Assembly (NCBI GenBank): GCA_964017185.1
Contig: OZ024875.1
Span: 48,687,986-48,751,985 of the forward strand
Direction: 5' to 3'
Length of the DNA: 64,000 bases
Source: Rugalucina vietnamica
Lineage: Eukaryota > Mollusca > Bivalvia > Lucinida > Lucinidae
Both the position numbers and the translations under genes were made by a program. The notes beneath the pieces are model-generated. The model worked only from the letters and a program-made list of their open reading frames with translations, did not search any database and was not told the DNA's origin. Positions 1 through 12,470 of the stretch are shown piece by piece (the first letter of the stretch is position 1; every line of letters starts with the position of its first letter).

Positions 1-339
1 GTGGGCCTATGGGGATATTATATAATAATTTGTTAGCCATCAGATAATGAATCATCATTTGATTATGCATATTCACAGTACCTGCTTTTATTATCGTTTC
101 TGTTGTAAATGACCAGTTTATCACTAAATTAAGAATAGAGGGACCAGGAATCGATGCAATTAAATTTAAAGTCCCCAAACATAGCGGGTGGGAAAGAAAA
201 TACATAAAACACAACAAAACATTTTCCGACAACACACTCGAAGAGCAGAAGGACTAGCTCTTTCCCAACAAGGTAGTCTTAGTAGATAAGTTAGGCCCTG
301 TTGCGAAATAACACCATTCTGAGATTTGTTGTGTAGAGA

Positions 340-705
340 TGGTTACAAAAAATGGCATGTGTAGCTGCAGAAGCTGGTTAGAGGCTTGAAATAAAGATTT
401 AAACCAACTAAACAAACAAGAAGACCATTATGATCATACATGATGCAAGTATGTGTAGTGTATATGCTTCTTTGCAAATAGAATTTTCTTGTGGTGCTGT
501 TCAATTTCTCTTTGATGAACATATATGCTTATTTAGCTAATTAATAAATTGTTTTGGTTTTCACAAGGAAAGTGGCATTTTTATATTAAAGTGTACAAAA
601 ATTAATAAGTAAAGTGGAATAGTGTTACCAGTAGTTACTGCAAGCTGATCTGCGGCTTTTGTTTTCGCCTTTGCAAAAATCCAGTTTTATCATGACACGA
701 CTCAC
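340..705. repeat. degenerate GAGCC-MITE copy
   Basis: Two blocks match the GAGCC-MITE family: the segment around 358-400 (tagctgcagaagctggttag, then cttgaaat) and the segment 637-704 (agctgatctgcg, ttttgttttcgcc, then a decayed terminal arm ending near gacacgactca). The middle is diverged or inserted. Family features are described at the intact copy 40293-40526. Confidence 0.5.
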
Positions 706-2590
706 TGCATTTCTATAGCAGCATCACCATTACAAAATTGCCAAAGGTCAGTGTAATAAAATAATTTCCTCTTCATGGTGTCTGGCAAAATCCATTTCAT
801 TGAAAGGAGGTAATGGTCAGTCTTTGAACCCCAGAGATAAAATGTTCCGGTAATAATGTGAGGTCATTTACAACAGGGGGCGATTAATAGCCTAACGGTT
901 TGAGTGTTCGCTGATTGGTTAAGTATATAAGTATTTATGAATTTTTCATGTTTTCTTTAGCAAAAGCCCGCCTCCAAATGCATGGCCTTCAAGATTTCCT
1001 ATTGCGGGATGTACTGACCAGAAATTTGAATGTCAGAAAGCTGCCAATCATGAATAAATTTGCATTTGATTGATGAAATGAATTTTGTGGCTTCTTGTAA
1101 AGTAGACTTTGTGTTGGAACTGTCATCTTCAAAGCATTTCAATTCCTTTCTTATCCATCCCAGTGGAATGAAATTTGGCACATGTGTTGATTGAAGTCTT
1201 CTCTTCAAAAGGGTATCTCAGATTTTTTCTACTATGATTTGTTGCTGAGTAAATTGGAGTTTTGTTTAGGATGACCAATCAATTTTGTCACAGAAAATTT
1301 AAAATGCAATATCTCAGTTTCAAAGAACTTTAGCGGAAATCCATGATACCGTTTTAATGATCTAGTGTTAGGGAAGCTTTTCAAGGAAAAAGGAAAAACA
1401 TATTGCAAAACATGTAGAAGAAGAAACATCAAACATGACATATGACATAATTTAACTTAAGCTTTCTTCTAGCCTCTAATTCATAACTTACAATAAAACA
1501 AATGCATTCACCTTAAACTTCAAAATCTTGCCTTCAATTTGGTATATAAAACAATATCACTATGACTTATAAACATAGTAAAATATGCATTCGAATATGG
1601 TTACCCCCTGATTGCATACTGTAACCTTAATGTAACATAAATTTTGCATCGTTTTTCTTGTTCTCTTTAACAATAACTTGAGCGGTTGGTATCTTGAAGG
1701 TACGCAGCCACATTTTCTTATAGCATTTTTTTTTCACTTTGCATACACTGTCAGCTGACAAATCCTTGATAAGCGATTGCATATACTGGAGATAAACCGT
1801 ATAAACCCTAAATCACAATTCTAAAAATTTATCAGCCATGCCCGATTAAAATGGGATTTGAAACGATTTAAAGCACTGTTTAGCATTTCAAATACATGTA
1901 ACCCAAAGAGTACTGACAGGTGATCCATTTATGATAAGTACCCTTTTACGTTCGTGATGACATAAGGCGTTACCTGATGAGCTTTTATAGTAGAATCGGG
2001 CGAAAGTTGCCATTTAAAAATACAACAAACAACAAATCAGTGTTTTCGGGCGCAGTGCAATACACAATGCTTTAAAATGTACCAATCTCTCCCCAAAAGT
2101 GCTAGCTTAGTGGCGGGGCAATGCGCATTTCCAGTTACCCATGGAAACAATTGTGTCTTGTAAAACTTATTCTTTGATATTCGTACTTTATCATACACAA
2201 GGAATTAGTAATGTATATAAAGACACGGCCGAATATTAACTGAAACGAAACCGTGACCAGCAAGGTTTTCCGTAGAAGTGCAAATATAACTGAAACTGCA
2301 ATACGCACGAAACATGCGACCGGTTGAGCGCTATACAACCAGTCTGCTCGTCTATGATGCTTCCTCCCTCATATACATGATACGCCGGAAAATATAACTG
2401 ACACAATCATTTAATCTACTCTCTAAATGCCAATGACGGGATAAGTACAAATCTCTGAGAATGATGTTTTAGCGCAAACTAACTTTGGTTGAAAAACAGT
2501 TTGCTCTTGAACGTATTATAGCCGCGCAAATCGTAAAATTTGCCTAAATTAATGAAATTTAACATTGCGCAAACATGTTAGTTGTAAAAA
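706..2590. other. gene-free AT-rich DNA
   Basis: I find no coding exon, RNA gene or clear repeat here. The open frames are short, stop-limited and have no recognisable protein motif. Confidence 0.5.
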
Positions 2591-4289
2591 CAATACAATA
2601 CAATACAATACAATACAATACAATTAAATTTATTGACATGAAACATATTACAATGCTTTTCGCCAATACAAATAAACAAAGTGAGTGGTAACTACATATA
2701 TAAACATGGTTAACAAGAAGCAATTTAAATACACAGATTTAAATGCTAATGCAAGTACATGTACATGTATTTATTTTCTTTACATCTTATTTCTATGAGC
2801 TTATATGATCATTTCAATTATATGTCAGGGTCCATCATTTCGTTTGTTAAAAGCAAAATAAATATATTTAGAGATATTATTTATGAGTATTTTTGACTTC
2901 GATTGAAGGAGACTTTTAAATTTGGGCATGGAAGGCCAACTACAATAATAAGCTGGAAGATATTTTCTTCGAATATCAATATGGTTTGGGCATGCTAAGA
3001 GAAAATGAAATTCATTCTCGATTACGTTCATATTACAGAAGGTGCAGATTCTTTGATGTCTAGGAGTGTCAGGATATCGGCCTACTTCTATCGCGAGAGA
3101 GTGTGAGCTTAGTCTGAAATCTAAATTTCTTTGATGTAATGATATCAATATATGGCTCCAGTTTGGTATCTTCTTTAAAAATACAATATGAGTCCAATCT
3201 TGTAGACGTATTTATTGACATCATCAGGTCTTGATTTGCCTGGTCAAACAGCCTTTGTTTTATTTCGTTAAGTGTCAAGTTATCAAGAGCTTGATTTTCC
3301 CATACATACGCAAATCCGAGTGACTCAAGTAGTTTTTTGACCTGATATGCCCAGTTTGTGTTATTGTAAGTATTATTATTCAAAGCATCGTCATGCAAAA
3401 CGGAGTAAACATTTTTTATGAGACTGTCGCCACTTTCTATAACTTTCCGCCAATATTTCAAAATCCGTAATTTTCTAAGAACTATTAGTGGTTTACGTCC
3501 TAGTTCGCTGTAAAGCGCTGCTAGGTTGGTTGATTTTTTGACGCCTAGTATACTTCTGCAGAATTGTTTGTGAAGCCGTTCGATATCAGGCGCTCCATGG
3601 AATCCCCAAACTTCTCCCGCGTATCCGAGTACTGAGCTTACAAGGCAATCAAAAAGTTTGAATTTTTCATTTACATTAAGATGCATATCCTGAAAAAGTT
3701 TATATAGGTTATAAAAGGCAAATGATCCGTATTCAGCCGAGCATTTTTGCGTTCTGTTCCAGCTGCCGTTTTTATAAAACATTATACCTAAGTATTTAAA
3801 ACTGTCTACAACCTCAAGCTCTATGTCATTATAATAAATATGCACATCCTCAGACGGAAAACCTTTTTCAAAAATCATTATCTTAGTTTTGTCTGTGTTG
3901 ATCTTGAGGCCCCATTCATTACTATACGAATGTAGTTTATTAAGCATATTTTGCAAGGTTTGTGCAGATTTTGAGAAGAATACAGCATCATCTGCATACA
4001 TGAGTATAAATGTATTAATCTCATTTATTGTTAAGATATCATCATTATGATCAGAAGTGTTTTCAATAATATCATTAATGAAAAATATAAACAGTACTGG
4101 GGACAGCGGGTCCCCCTGCTTTACCCCTGTATCAGTGTTGAAAAAGTTTGAACACACACCTTTATATCGAACACATGACTTGACGCTTTGGTACATAGCA
4201 AACAAAGCTTTTAGCATAATTTTACTGCAACCATTCCTTAATAAAAACATGTTGCACGGAAACAAAAAAGAAATTGTAACACCATGCAT
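2591..4289 (-). mobile_element. 5'-truncated non-LTR retrotransposon (LINE), minus strand
   Basis: A LINE fragment read right to left. It carries the second half of a reverse transcriptase, a C-terminal Cys/His knuckle, a short AT-rich 3' UTR and a terminal pentanucleotide tail, seen on the plus strand as six CAATA units at 2591-2620. A microsatellite tail directly after the 3' UTR is typical of several non-LTR clades. The 5' part (endonuclease and first RT blocks) is absent, as expected of 5'-truncated insertions. The clade was not resolved. Confidence 0.85.
2825..4289 (-). pseudogene. LINE reverse transcriptase, broken by frameshift
   Basis: The main frame (3069-4289) encodes 406 residues with RT block GVKQGDPLSP (about residues 55-64), the catalytic YADD (98-101), and the thumb segment with GLKINTDKTKIM and FKYLGI. 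The next frame (2825-3148) continues the protein with the C-terminal knuckle, visible as RICTFCNMNVIENEFHFL followed by CPNH. The two frames overlap at about 3069-3148, so a small indel between them broke the ORF. Everything upstream of RT block 2 is missing. The copy is inactive. Confidence 0.85.
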
Positions 4290-7200
4290 GCTTGTTTCCT
4301 TTTCGAGATTGGAAGTATTCTGCGTTATGTTGTTGTAAATATCTTAACTTGATATAAACTAAAAGGGCCCCGAGGAAGATTGGAGCTAACCAATTGGACC
4401 ACCCTATTTAAATAAAGAATTTACTTAAAATATTTGATAATCTAATTAATGACACGCGCTAATAGAGATTAATTCAACACTTGAACAGTTGTCGATTGTT
4501 TTAACACCTCGCAAACAGACATGTGACTGATAATTGAATTACTGCACGGTAACCTGACACACGTTTTCACACCTTTTATTGCTCTGTCACATGACCTTAA
4601 TATACTAACGATTCTCAATACACAACATTACTTTCTTCTTTCTTTCCATTTAATAATGATATACATCTAGTAAGAAATAAAAACGACCAATTTCCAAACA
4701 ATATCTGACATATTTCACCCCGTGCTGAGACATTGCCTACCTCTAAAATATTGCACGCCACATATCAATATTATGATCAGTAAGAAAGAGCCGTCATAAA
4801 AATTAAATAAATGCCCTCTTGCCTTCCATCACGTTTTTAAGTCTTCTGAAGATCATTATTTTGTACATTATTTCTTTCAGTAAAAATTTTGCGTAAAATC
4901 TGAGTCCCACACTCTCACTCTGTGTAGAAAATTCTAACATGGAAACTGTTAGCTAGGACAGCAGAACTTGAGAAGAGTAAATTTCGTTTTTAATCATTGC
5001 ATTCGAAAGAAAAAAGAAAACATTGCCAAAAATAATGCAACAACGTTTCTGTCCGTCAGACCGGCGACTCGATTATGTTGCGCCCACGCGCACCCCCGTC
5101 TCCCAACCCATACATGCGTATTGCATACATGAAACAAAATGCGTTTCATTCTGAAGTCCTCCTTGGAGGTTGAGAGAATTGGAAGAAGGAAATATTTGAA
5201 AAATAATACTTTGGTACTCAGTCTAATAACTAAATTTGTTAACACATTCTCTTGAAATGAAATGCATTAATACAAATATCAACTCATTTTCGCTAGATAA
5301 AATCCTTTTTCTAGAAACGCCAGTCATTTTCTTATTTTAGAGTAAGATGAAAAGGAGTCCTTTGTGCTATTTAGGGTACATGTAACCGCACAAGACATCA
5401 TTCATTCATTCACTCATTTGCTTTTCTTCTTTTTTGTTCTTAATTTTTCTAACGCTCACTAGCATATGCTGATATTCGTTGAACACCAGAAGCGGATAAA
5501 TGTCCAAGTTTTTAATATTCATGTACATGTACTTTATATCCAGTTTAATTTTAAGTTTAATAGTTTATTCGAGTGTCGCATATCAAATACATACAATATT
5601 TACAAATTTATAACATGCTTAAACATATTTGATATCCAGTCTATACAGACTTACGAGACACTATAAAATTTTCAATTTACATTAAAACAGAACAAAAATA
5701 TCACAGATTTACAAAATGTACAACAAAAATACCTAAAACAGAATATTTCAAGATGTACAAAATCCACATGCAATAGAACATAAAATAAAACATTCGATTG
5801 CATTAATAAAGGGAAAATACAAAATTTTACAAAATGTCATTAAACCACTTAAAGAGTTCCAGTAAAACAAGAAAGTGAGCAAATAAATCTAAAACAAGAA
5901 TCTAAATTACCATCAAGAATGCAAACACCAGTAGACCTGATCAAATACAATAATTATTTTACGTTCGGGGGAAACAGGATAATTGTATGAACATTACCAA
6001 ACTACACCAAAGAGCCGTCTTATAGTAATCAGTCACTGTATGCATGGCTGCACTTATCTTTTCTCACTATTGTTTTATACTAGCTGCAATATGTCACTGC
6101 GTTTTATACCTATATCTCCAATAGCTGCGTTACACTATATACCCCTATGTGCTGCGTTTTCCTATATATTATATATTGCTGCGTAAAACTACTGCGTTTT
6201 ATCCCGGGCCCATGGTTTGTCAGTACTCATACATCATAACTAGCATCAGTAAGTGAGATTGGTTTTATTCAGTTTGTACAAACCATGTGAAATGCTGCTT
6301 ATCTTTATCCAACTTTTCTTTTAAAATTGTCTTCTAAAAGAAAACACACACAAAAAATGTACCCACTACTGAACACTCAACACCTTCACTCATGTATAAC
6401 TATGCCTATGTGGCTAGTACTGGCTGCTATAGAATTAGTACATATGGGATAGATAAAGAAAATAAGAATTGAGTGCATGTAGTCTGTTATGAAATGTAAG
6501 CCCAATTTGATCCATGACAACACACAAACTCTGCTTTTATCTGGGGCGAAAGTATTTAACAGTGTGAATTTCAGGTATTTGAAATGTATGTTACGTTAAA
6601 CGTATCTGTTATGTAATGTAAGTATTTGATAAAGCCCTATATGTTTTCAGTATTCTGTCAATCATTTCGTGACGTCATTGAGAACGGTAAGATTTAACAT
6701 GTTTTTATAGATGACAGTTTAGTTGGAAATACTGATTGTCATGTGAAATAGTTCAAAAGTTATGCCAACTTCACTGTTTATGTTTATTTTTCCTTAATTC
6801 TCAGTTTTTTTTATCGTTTTTGTGAATTTGTTGTTAAAATGTTAATGAGTGGGCGTGTCTATTGTTAATTGCGTCCTAGTGAACTGAAGCAGCCATTTTC
6901 ATGCGTTGATTGAAGTTTTGTGCTTGCTTAGTGTTATTTATACTTGTTTTTGGAACAGTGGGAGGCTTTATTTGGCAATGTTTTCTTCAATGTAGGGAAT
7001 ATGCGTTTTCGATGCGAGGTGTTCTGCTTATTTTTTGCAAATATGGCTCAAATTGTACGTTGACCTACTTATGATGTGTTTGTCAATATGTATAGGTAAA
7101 TTAAATTGACCGTGCCGCTTGAACTCACGTGATATAGGTTTGTAAACACGCTTTAAAGAGGCACCTATTTGTTTTACACATTTCTAGTGCAATTTGAGTT

Positions 7201-7451
7201 TGTCGGTAATATATTGTTTACCTTCAGTCACCTTTATTTAAGCAGTCTGATCAACATGCATATCAATGTCAGAGGTTAAGCAACATGGTTTAAGTGCTAA
7301 CCTAAAAGCTGTAGGGGTCTTCAACAGGTGTTTTATATTATATTTGACCAGACAACAAAGAATGATAAGTTGAAACCCCCTTAAAGTGCCTCATTTTATA
7401 CTGGTTTCCGATTCCTTGATAAGACGTATAATAACTTGTCTGGTTAAGCGG
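4290..7451. other. gene-free AT-rich DNA
   Basis: No supported gene. An A-rich stretch around 5540-5830 resembles a decayed transposon 3' UTR but has no diagnostic end. At 6030-6210 the words ctgcgtt and ctgcgtttta recur about five times without a regular period. Confidence 0.45.
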
Positions 7452-7812
7452 AATGTCGGTAATTTGTGTAACCCGAAGCCGAGTTCCGAGATAGCATACC
7501 CGAGTTGAAAATTTAAATCTTATAACACAACCATATAAAAGGAAATAAAGAATATTAAACTATTTGCTTTAACTAAATACACCATTTCCCATTACTTTTA
7601 TAACAAATATTCCAAATATGTAATCTTATTTACTTTTGCAAGCACTATTTCGGTTTCAAACTTGGTAAAATGTGTAGGCGGTATTTACCAAGGGAAGTAA
7701 ATCGCGCATAACTAAACAGTAATAAAACACGGTACCGACGGCGGGAACCCGGGGACCAAATAAATATTGCGCGCAAATATAAGTATGAAAATTACAACAA
7801 CTGTAGTTTGCA
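7452..7812 (+). repeat. left arm of an outer 360-bp inverted repeat
   Basis: Matches 19305-20032 in reverse complement over its whole length, apart from a 365-bp insertion in the right arm. Anchors: gtcggtaatttgtgtaaccc, ccgagttccgagatagcat, cacggtaccgacggcgggaa and gcgcgcaa. The arms flank about 11.5 kb that contains a second, inner inverted repeat. No coding frame in the arm is credible. Confidence 0.8.
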
Positions 7813-8940
7813 GTGTTTTGGTACATATACATATACGTGTACATTTTTAACACTAGCAACTAAAGGTCACTTACAAAACCATAATATGTTCGACCATAGT
7901 TAAAAGGCCACCTAAGCTAAGCCGTCTAGCGAAAGTGGAACGAGGTACTGAAAAGAGCGGAGTGAAGGCTAGCCAGCTGATCCACGAAAGTGCATGTAGG
8001 GCTTCATATTCGTCCAAATCTGTTGATTTCTCTATATACTGACGTGGTTTTGTAAGGCTAGTGATAATGATTTTTTGCATTGTTTTATTTACTTTGCAAG
8101 TTATGTTATTATTCTTGTGAGGCTTTCATGTAAGATCATAAGGCGTGGCTATGATTCTTTAGAATTCAAGGGAGGTGGGGCTGGAAGTTTTCTTTCATAT
8201 GTTTTCATTTGTCTGTCAAGTCATATGATCTTAACGTCAGATTTTCATTTTGTTACAATATTTTCTATTTGTTGCTTTTGGTCACATGTAGGCCTAAGTA
8301 ATCATATGACTATTTAATTCCAGTTTTGGCGCTAAGAATCGCGCTCTGCTCATAACTTTTCTGGCCAGTGAAAAGATTTGACGTTTTTGTCCGAAAATGG
8401 CATCCGAAAAATTTCCCCAGCCCCCCCCCCCCCCTCCCAATTTTCTTACTATTTTGCTATATTTACAAGTTTTCATGATTCTTTCATGATGTTTCATTTG
8501 ATTTGAATATTTTCGTAAATTGTGGGCTACTTCGTTGACCTGTATTTTTAACTTGTTTTCTCATGTATCATTGATTATACATGCATTTAGGTGGGCTTTA
8601 ATTGCCTTTTATTCTAATTCAAAATATTTAAACGTGAATTTGGCTGAGTGAAAATGTCATTTTCTATTCCGCCAATAAATTGCATTTTTAATTTCTGTAT
8701 TATTTATTTTTAAAACCCGAACATGCAATAATTATATCTAATGAAAATAGTGTTTTAATAACTTGTTGGTCTTTTACTATACACAGACAACTGACCCAGT
8801 TAAAAGTTCAAATTCTGCACATCTTCCTGTACTTGAAAACCAATAAATAGATATAGATTGCAGAAGCTATATTTCCTCAGACTGAGTAAAAATCTAAGTT
8901 TGCGGTACAAAGTATATATATATATATATAGTTTGACCAA
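7813..8940. other. gene-free DNA with simple repeats
   Basis: Contains a C-run of about 15 near 8420-8435 within a sequence that resembles other G/C-run repeats in the window, and a (TA)9 run at 8913-8930 just before the SINE. No gene seen. Confidence 0.5.
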
Positions 8941-9165
8941 AATACGCCACGATGGCAAAGTGGTAGAGCATCGGACTCCGAATCGAGAGACCTCAGGTAC
9001 TGGGTTCGACGCCCACTGGCGACACCATTTTCATGTCCTTAAACATAGCACATTTACTACCCATAGTACTGATAAATACTCAGAAAGCGGTGCCTCCGTC
9101 TCGATATGACTGAAAAATGTTGACTTGGACGTTAGACATGAAAACAAACAAAAAACAAACGCAAA
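8941..9165 (+). mobile_element. tRNA-derived SINE
   Basis: The head is tRNA-like with a pol III box A (tggcaaagtggtagagc, 8953-8969) and box B (ggttcgacgcc, 9003-9013). The body ends in a conserved block (ctccgtctcgatatgactg, then aaaaatgttgac, acgttag) and an A-rich tail. The same tail occurs at 13555-13640 and 50510-50575. Conserved SINE central/tail domains shared across molluscs are established (MetaSINE and Nin-DC types); which family this is was not determined. The acceptor arms pair too poorly for a working tRNA. Confidence 0.75.
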
Positions 9166-9235
9166 GTGGTCCATTGAAACGACAAAACACCCCATAAGAA
9201 TACGTATTTACAAAATCACCAGTTACGTTACCACT

Positions 9236-9560
9236 TAAACCGCTGTCACACTATCGCGTATCCACTCCCGTATCTACGGCGTATCGTGATACGAAAGGTA
9301 GGTCACGCGTACGTCGTACATACGTAAGCATACATAGCTCATACTCCTCGATGCGTAGCTCGATCATACTCCTCATACGCCGAGGTACTACGTTTTATTT
9401 GCGTGTGCACTTAAAAATTCATAGCACGTACGCGGCAGGTTCGATACGCCATACATACGTCACACATACGTGGTTCACACGGAAGCATACATACGTCACA
9501 CATACGTGGTTCACACGGAAGCATACATACGTCACACATACGAGGTGGGTCCCGGGAAAT
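9236..9560. repeat. TACG-rich block with 36-bp tandem repeat
   Basis: Words such as tacgtca, atacgcc and cgtacg recur densely. At 9450-9543 a 36-bp unit (catacatacgtcacacatac plus gtggttcacacggaag) repeats about 2.6 times in tandem. The same words recur at 10735-11010, partly inverted. CpG density is far above the surrounding DNA. Confidence 0.65.
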
Positions 9561-9953
9561 CATAAACATGTTTAATAACTCGCGAACGGTTGGTTAAAAT
9601 TTAAAGATAGTTTTATGCTTTTAAACTACATTTCTACAGAGAAATCAGTAAAATTATTAGTTCAATTCCTTACAAATTGTAAAAGTTATGGACATTTACA
9701 TGATGGTGTATCAGCGTAACCGGAGCACGTTGAAAATCATTTTGCTACGTTTTTGTGGAGGGGTGGTTGAATGGTTTGTATGCAGTCTCTTTATTAGAGC
9801 TGTAATGGTGATGAATATTGGCATCTAAGCATTGATTAAGTATTCTTAGTTAAAATGATAGTCAATTATTTGAGATAGAAATGATAAAAAGACAAAAATA
9901 GCATGATCAATTTCATTTTATATGAGGGACAAACATTTTTTTTCGACTGAAAT

Positions 9954-10133
9954 CATGCGCGGATCCAGAAATTTTCATGAGAGGGGGTCCAACGAAAATG
10001 TTAATTTTTGGTCACAAACGAGGGGGGGGGGGGGGGGGTCCAACCCCCAAAAATCCCAAAATTACCTTTTTTTAGGTAAAATTTTCAAATTCCAGGGGGG
10101 GGGGGGGGTCCGGCCCCTCTGGATCCGCGCATG
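9954..10133. mobile_element. 180-bp MITE with perfect 16-bp TIRs
   Basis: The ends are perfect inverted repeats of 16 bp (catgcgcggatccaga and its complement), flanked by the 5-bp target duplication gaaat at 9949-9953 and 10134-10138. The inside holds two long G-runs (about 10022-10038 and 10095-10108) and no ORF. It is non-autonomous. Superfamily not assigned. Confidence 0.85.
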
Positions 10134-10734
10134 GAAATAAAACAAAAAGATGTCGCTTGTTTTAAACGACAACAAGAAACAAGCATTTAGAGTATTTAAA
10201 GAAAAATGCACACAAAATCATCACTCAATCATTAATGACACATTAGAAGGTTGATTTTATAAACCAATTTTGTTAAAAAAATACTTAACTGGAAAAAAAT
10301 GTAACGGAGTATCTAATTTTGCGCCGTAATACATACATTACGTCACTATTTTCCAGTAAAATAATTTCACTATGTTGTAAAAAAAATGTATAAAATCAAC
10401 GCTGATGGTGGAAATAATTTCAAACTTCCAAAAACTTATCTTACATAGTTACTCGTGCAACTGTTAGCGCTGTGTAATGCCATCTCAACTCGCAGTTACA
10501 GGAACTGTTGAATTTAATCTTTATGAATTTCAAAAAGGAGTTTTTGACGTGAACCGTAGACACCTATCCCTCTTGGCATAAATGCATATAACTATGTTGT
10601 GTAAAGGACCAATTCATCCATATTTGTACGAAATGTTTATTAGATGTATGCAAAGAGATCATATAAATTTCACACAATTCTGCATACACATTCTTGTTTT
10701 ATTACAAATGTCTACGTATTTCTGGGACAGGCCC

Positions 10735-11012
10735 CGTACGTGGTTCACACGGAAGCAACGTGGCAGGTACGCCGTAGATAAGTAGCTCATACTCCTGATA
10801 CGTCACACGTACGTCGCGGTTAACATGCCACGTAATCATGACGTATGTACAGCGAACCTGTCGTATCTGCTATTTATTTGTGACGTATGTGTGGCGTATC
10901 CTGAACTCTCTTTTTGTATCTACGGCGCATCAGCGACGTACGTGTGGCGTATCTCGCGTATCAGTGGCGTATGTGCTACGTATGCGCTACGTACGATTCG
11001 CTGCTGTGGAGT
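10735..11012. repeat. second TACG-rich block
   Basis: Shares tacgtggttcacacggaagc with the block at 9450-9543. From 10840 on the repeated words appear mainly in the opposite orientation (gacgtatgtgtggcgtatc and variants). This could be the two ends of one old inverted-repeat element of about 1.8 kb. Confidence 0.5.
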
Positions 11013-11072
11013 ATGTATGACGTTTTAGGAGTATTAGAAATATTTTGTGGCGTTCCAAGAGAATCTTGATGC

Positions 11073-11122
11073 TGTTTCTGATTGCGCCTTTTTCTGATCG
11101 TTGCCTACTTGTACCTTTCTTT
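11073..11122 (+). repeat. 3' fragment of the TCGTTCCAAG repeat family
   Basis: About 50 bp (ctgattgcgcctttttctga, tcgttgcctacttgtacc) match the 3' end of the 360-bp repeat at 19406-19770, 23123-23466 and 28214-28557. Confidence 0.6.
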
Positions 11123-11439
11123 ATGCATGTTTTCGATTTTCCGTGATCAGTCAGTGATCAGATGTTTCTCAAGTCCGGGGTGCCGTGCAGGGTTCTTTCA
11201 GGGCTACGCTTAGTGTAGCCTCTGTCTTTGTTCTTGTCGTGTTACGACCAGGTTTTGGGAGCTTGAAAATGCCCCCACCACCATCACATTTTTTTTCTAG
11301 ATCTATCCGGTGGCATCTTCGACCGCTGATAATTGATAACTGTAATGTGCGAATTGCATGAACAAAGTGAAGCATCCTTTTGTTCTTATAGGTATTAAAA
11401 GACAATTGGTACAAACAGATACGCCGCAGATAAGAATGG

Positions 11440-11634
11440 AACGTAGTACATACGCCGTTGTATGCATGGGCGAAAACAAAGGCGCAGATCACTGCCCAGC
11501 TGATCAACGTCTTTGTTTTCGCTACACAGATAGTACAACCCTTCTTGTGCTAAAATGCGATTAAGAGTGTCTAGCCTGCTTCTGTAACGGTAACAGTCCA
11601 TCATTGGTCAGAACCTCAAATTGTTGGTTTTCAT
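11440..11634. mobile_element. diverged GAGCC-MITE copy
   Basis: Contains the family core (gcgaaaacaaaggcgcagat, then tctttgttttcgctacacag), the linker agatagtacaacccttctt and the decayed right end near attgttggttttcat. The internal hairpin is partly degraded. The left end is not clear. Confidence 0.7.
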
Positions 11635-12364
11635 TTTGATAATTGATGGCTATACGACAAATTATTTTCATACGGTTTATCTCCTATATGTAAGCGGTTG
11701 CATCATTTGTTGTCATAAGAAATCTTCAATATCTGTGTATGCGGATAAAAAAGAACGAGAACATGGGGAAGGCAATGATCAGGAAAATGGGCAATCAGAA
11801 AAAATCTCACTCCAAAAATCGAGTTGGGAAAAACTAAAAACAATTAGGTACTTATAAAGAAAACATATCGTAGTCCGAGTGAGCAGCTATTTCCCAATAG
11901 GCGGTCACTCAATCATCCGAACTTTACTAAAAGTAAAGCGATAGCTCTACCCTTATAAGCTACTTGATTAGTCCTATAAGAATTACGAAACAAACACATG
12001 CCGACTTCTCCAACAATATGTAAATAGTTAGACTACTGGAATATTTTATATTTTAGATTTTTCTGTCCATGTCCATTTTCAATTTAGTCTAAATCAGAAT
12101 AATTTATACACACAGTCATCTGACATTTCAGATCACGGCATATTCAACTCGCCTGTAACGCGCGTGGAACTTATTCGAAACGTGTAAGACACACGCCCTG
12201 AACACGCCAAGCTTCTACAAAAAATTTAAGCATGCTTTTTTTTATTTATCTAATTTTTTTAGCCCAAACGCGCCTGGAGCGCGCAGCGACTTACAGACGT
12301 GACGTGAAAAGTTTGGGTACAACTGCGGAACGTCACATAACGTCACCTGTAAATAGAGGATATT
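11635..12364. other. gene-free DNA
   Basis: No coding or RNA gene supported. One short frame near 11620-11857 has an acidic/basic C-terminal stretch but no flanking splice sites that I trust. Confidence 0.4.
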
Positions 12365-12470
12365 TACTTTTTTGAGGTGAATACCAAATATATTTCATAG
12401 AGTGAGTTGAAAATTTAGATGTTTTCAAGTCACGAGATGAAATATATTTGGTATTTACGGTTAAAAAGTA
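12365..12470. repeat. 106-bp hairpin with 49-bp arms
   Basis: Left arm 12365-12413 and right arm 12422-12470 are inverted copies with a loop of about 8 nt; the core ataccaaatatatttcat is perfect on both sides. It looks like the end of a foldback MITE. Further right, agtgaaaatatc recurs three times (about 12735, 12767, 12792), perhaps the rest of the same element. Confidence 0.75.

Noticed and set aside
8941-9025. Functional tRNA-Arg gene (CCG-like anticodon)
   Set aside because: Boxes A and B are present but the acceptor stem pairs at only about half its positions, and the SINE tail follows directly.
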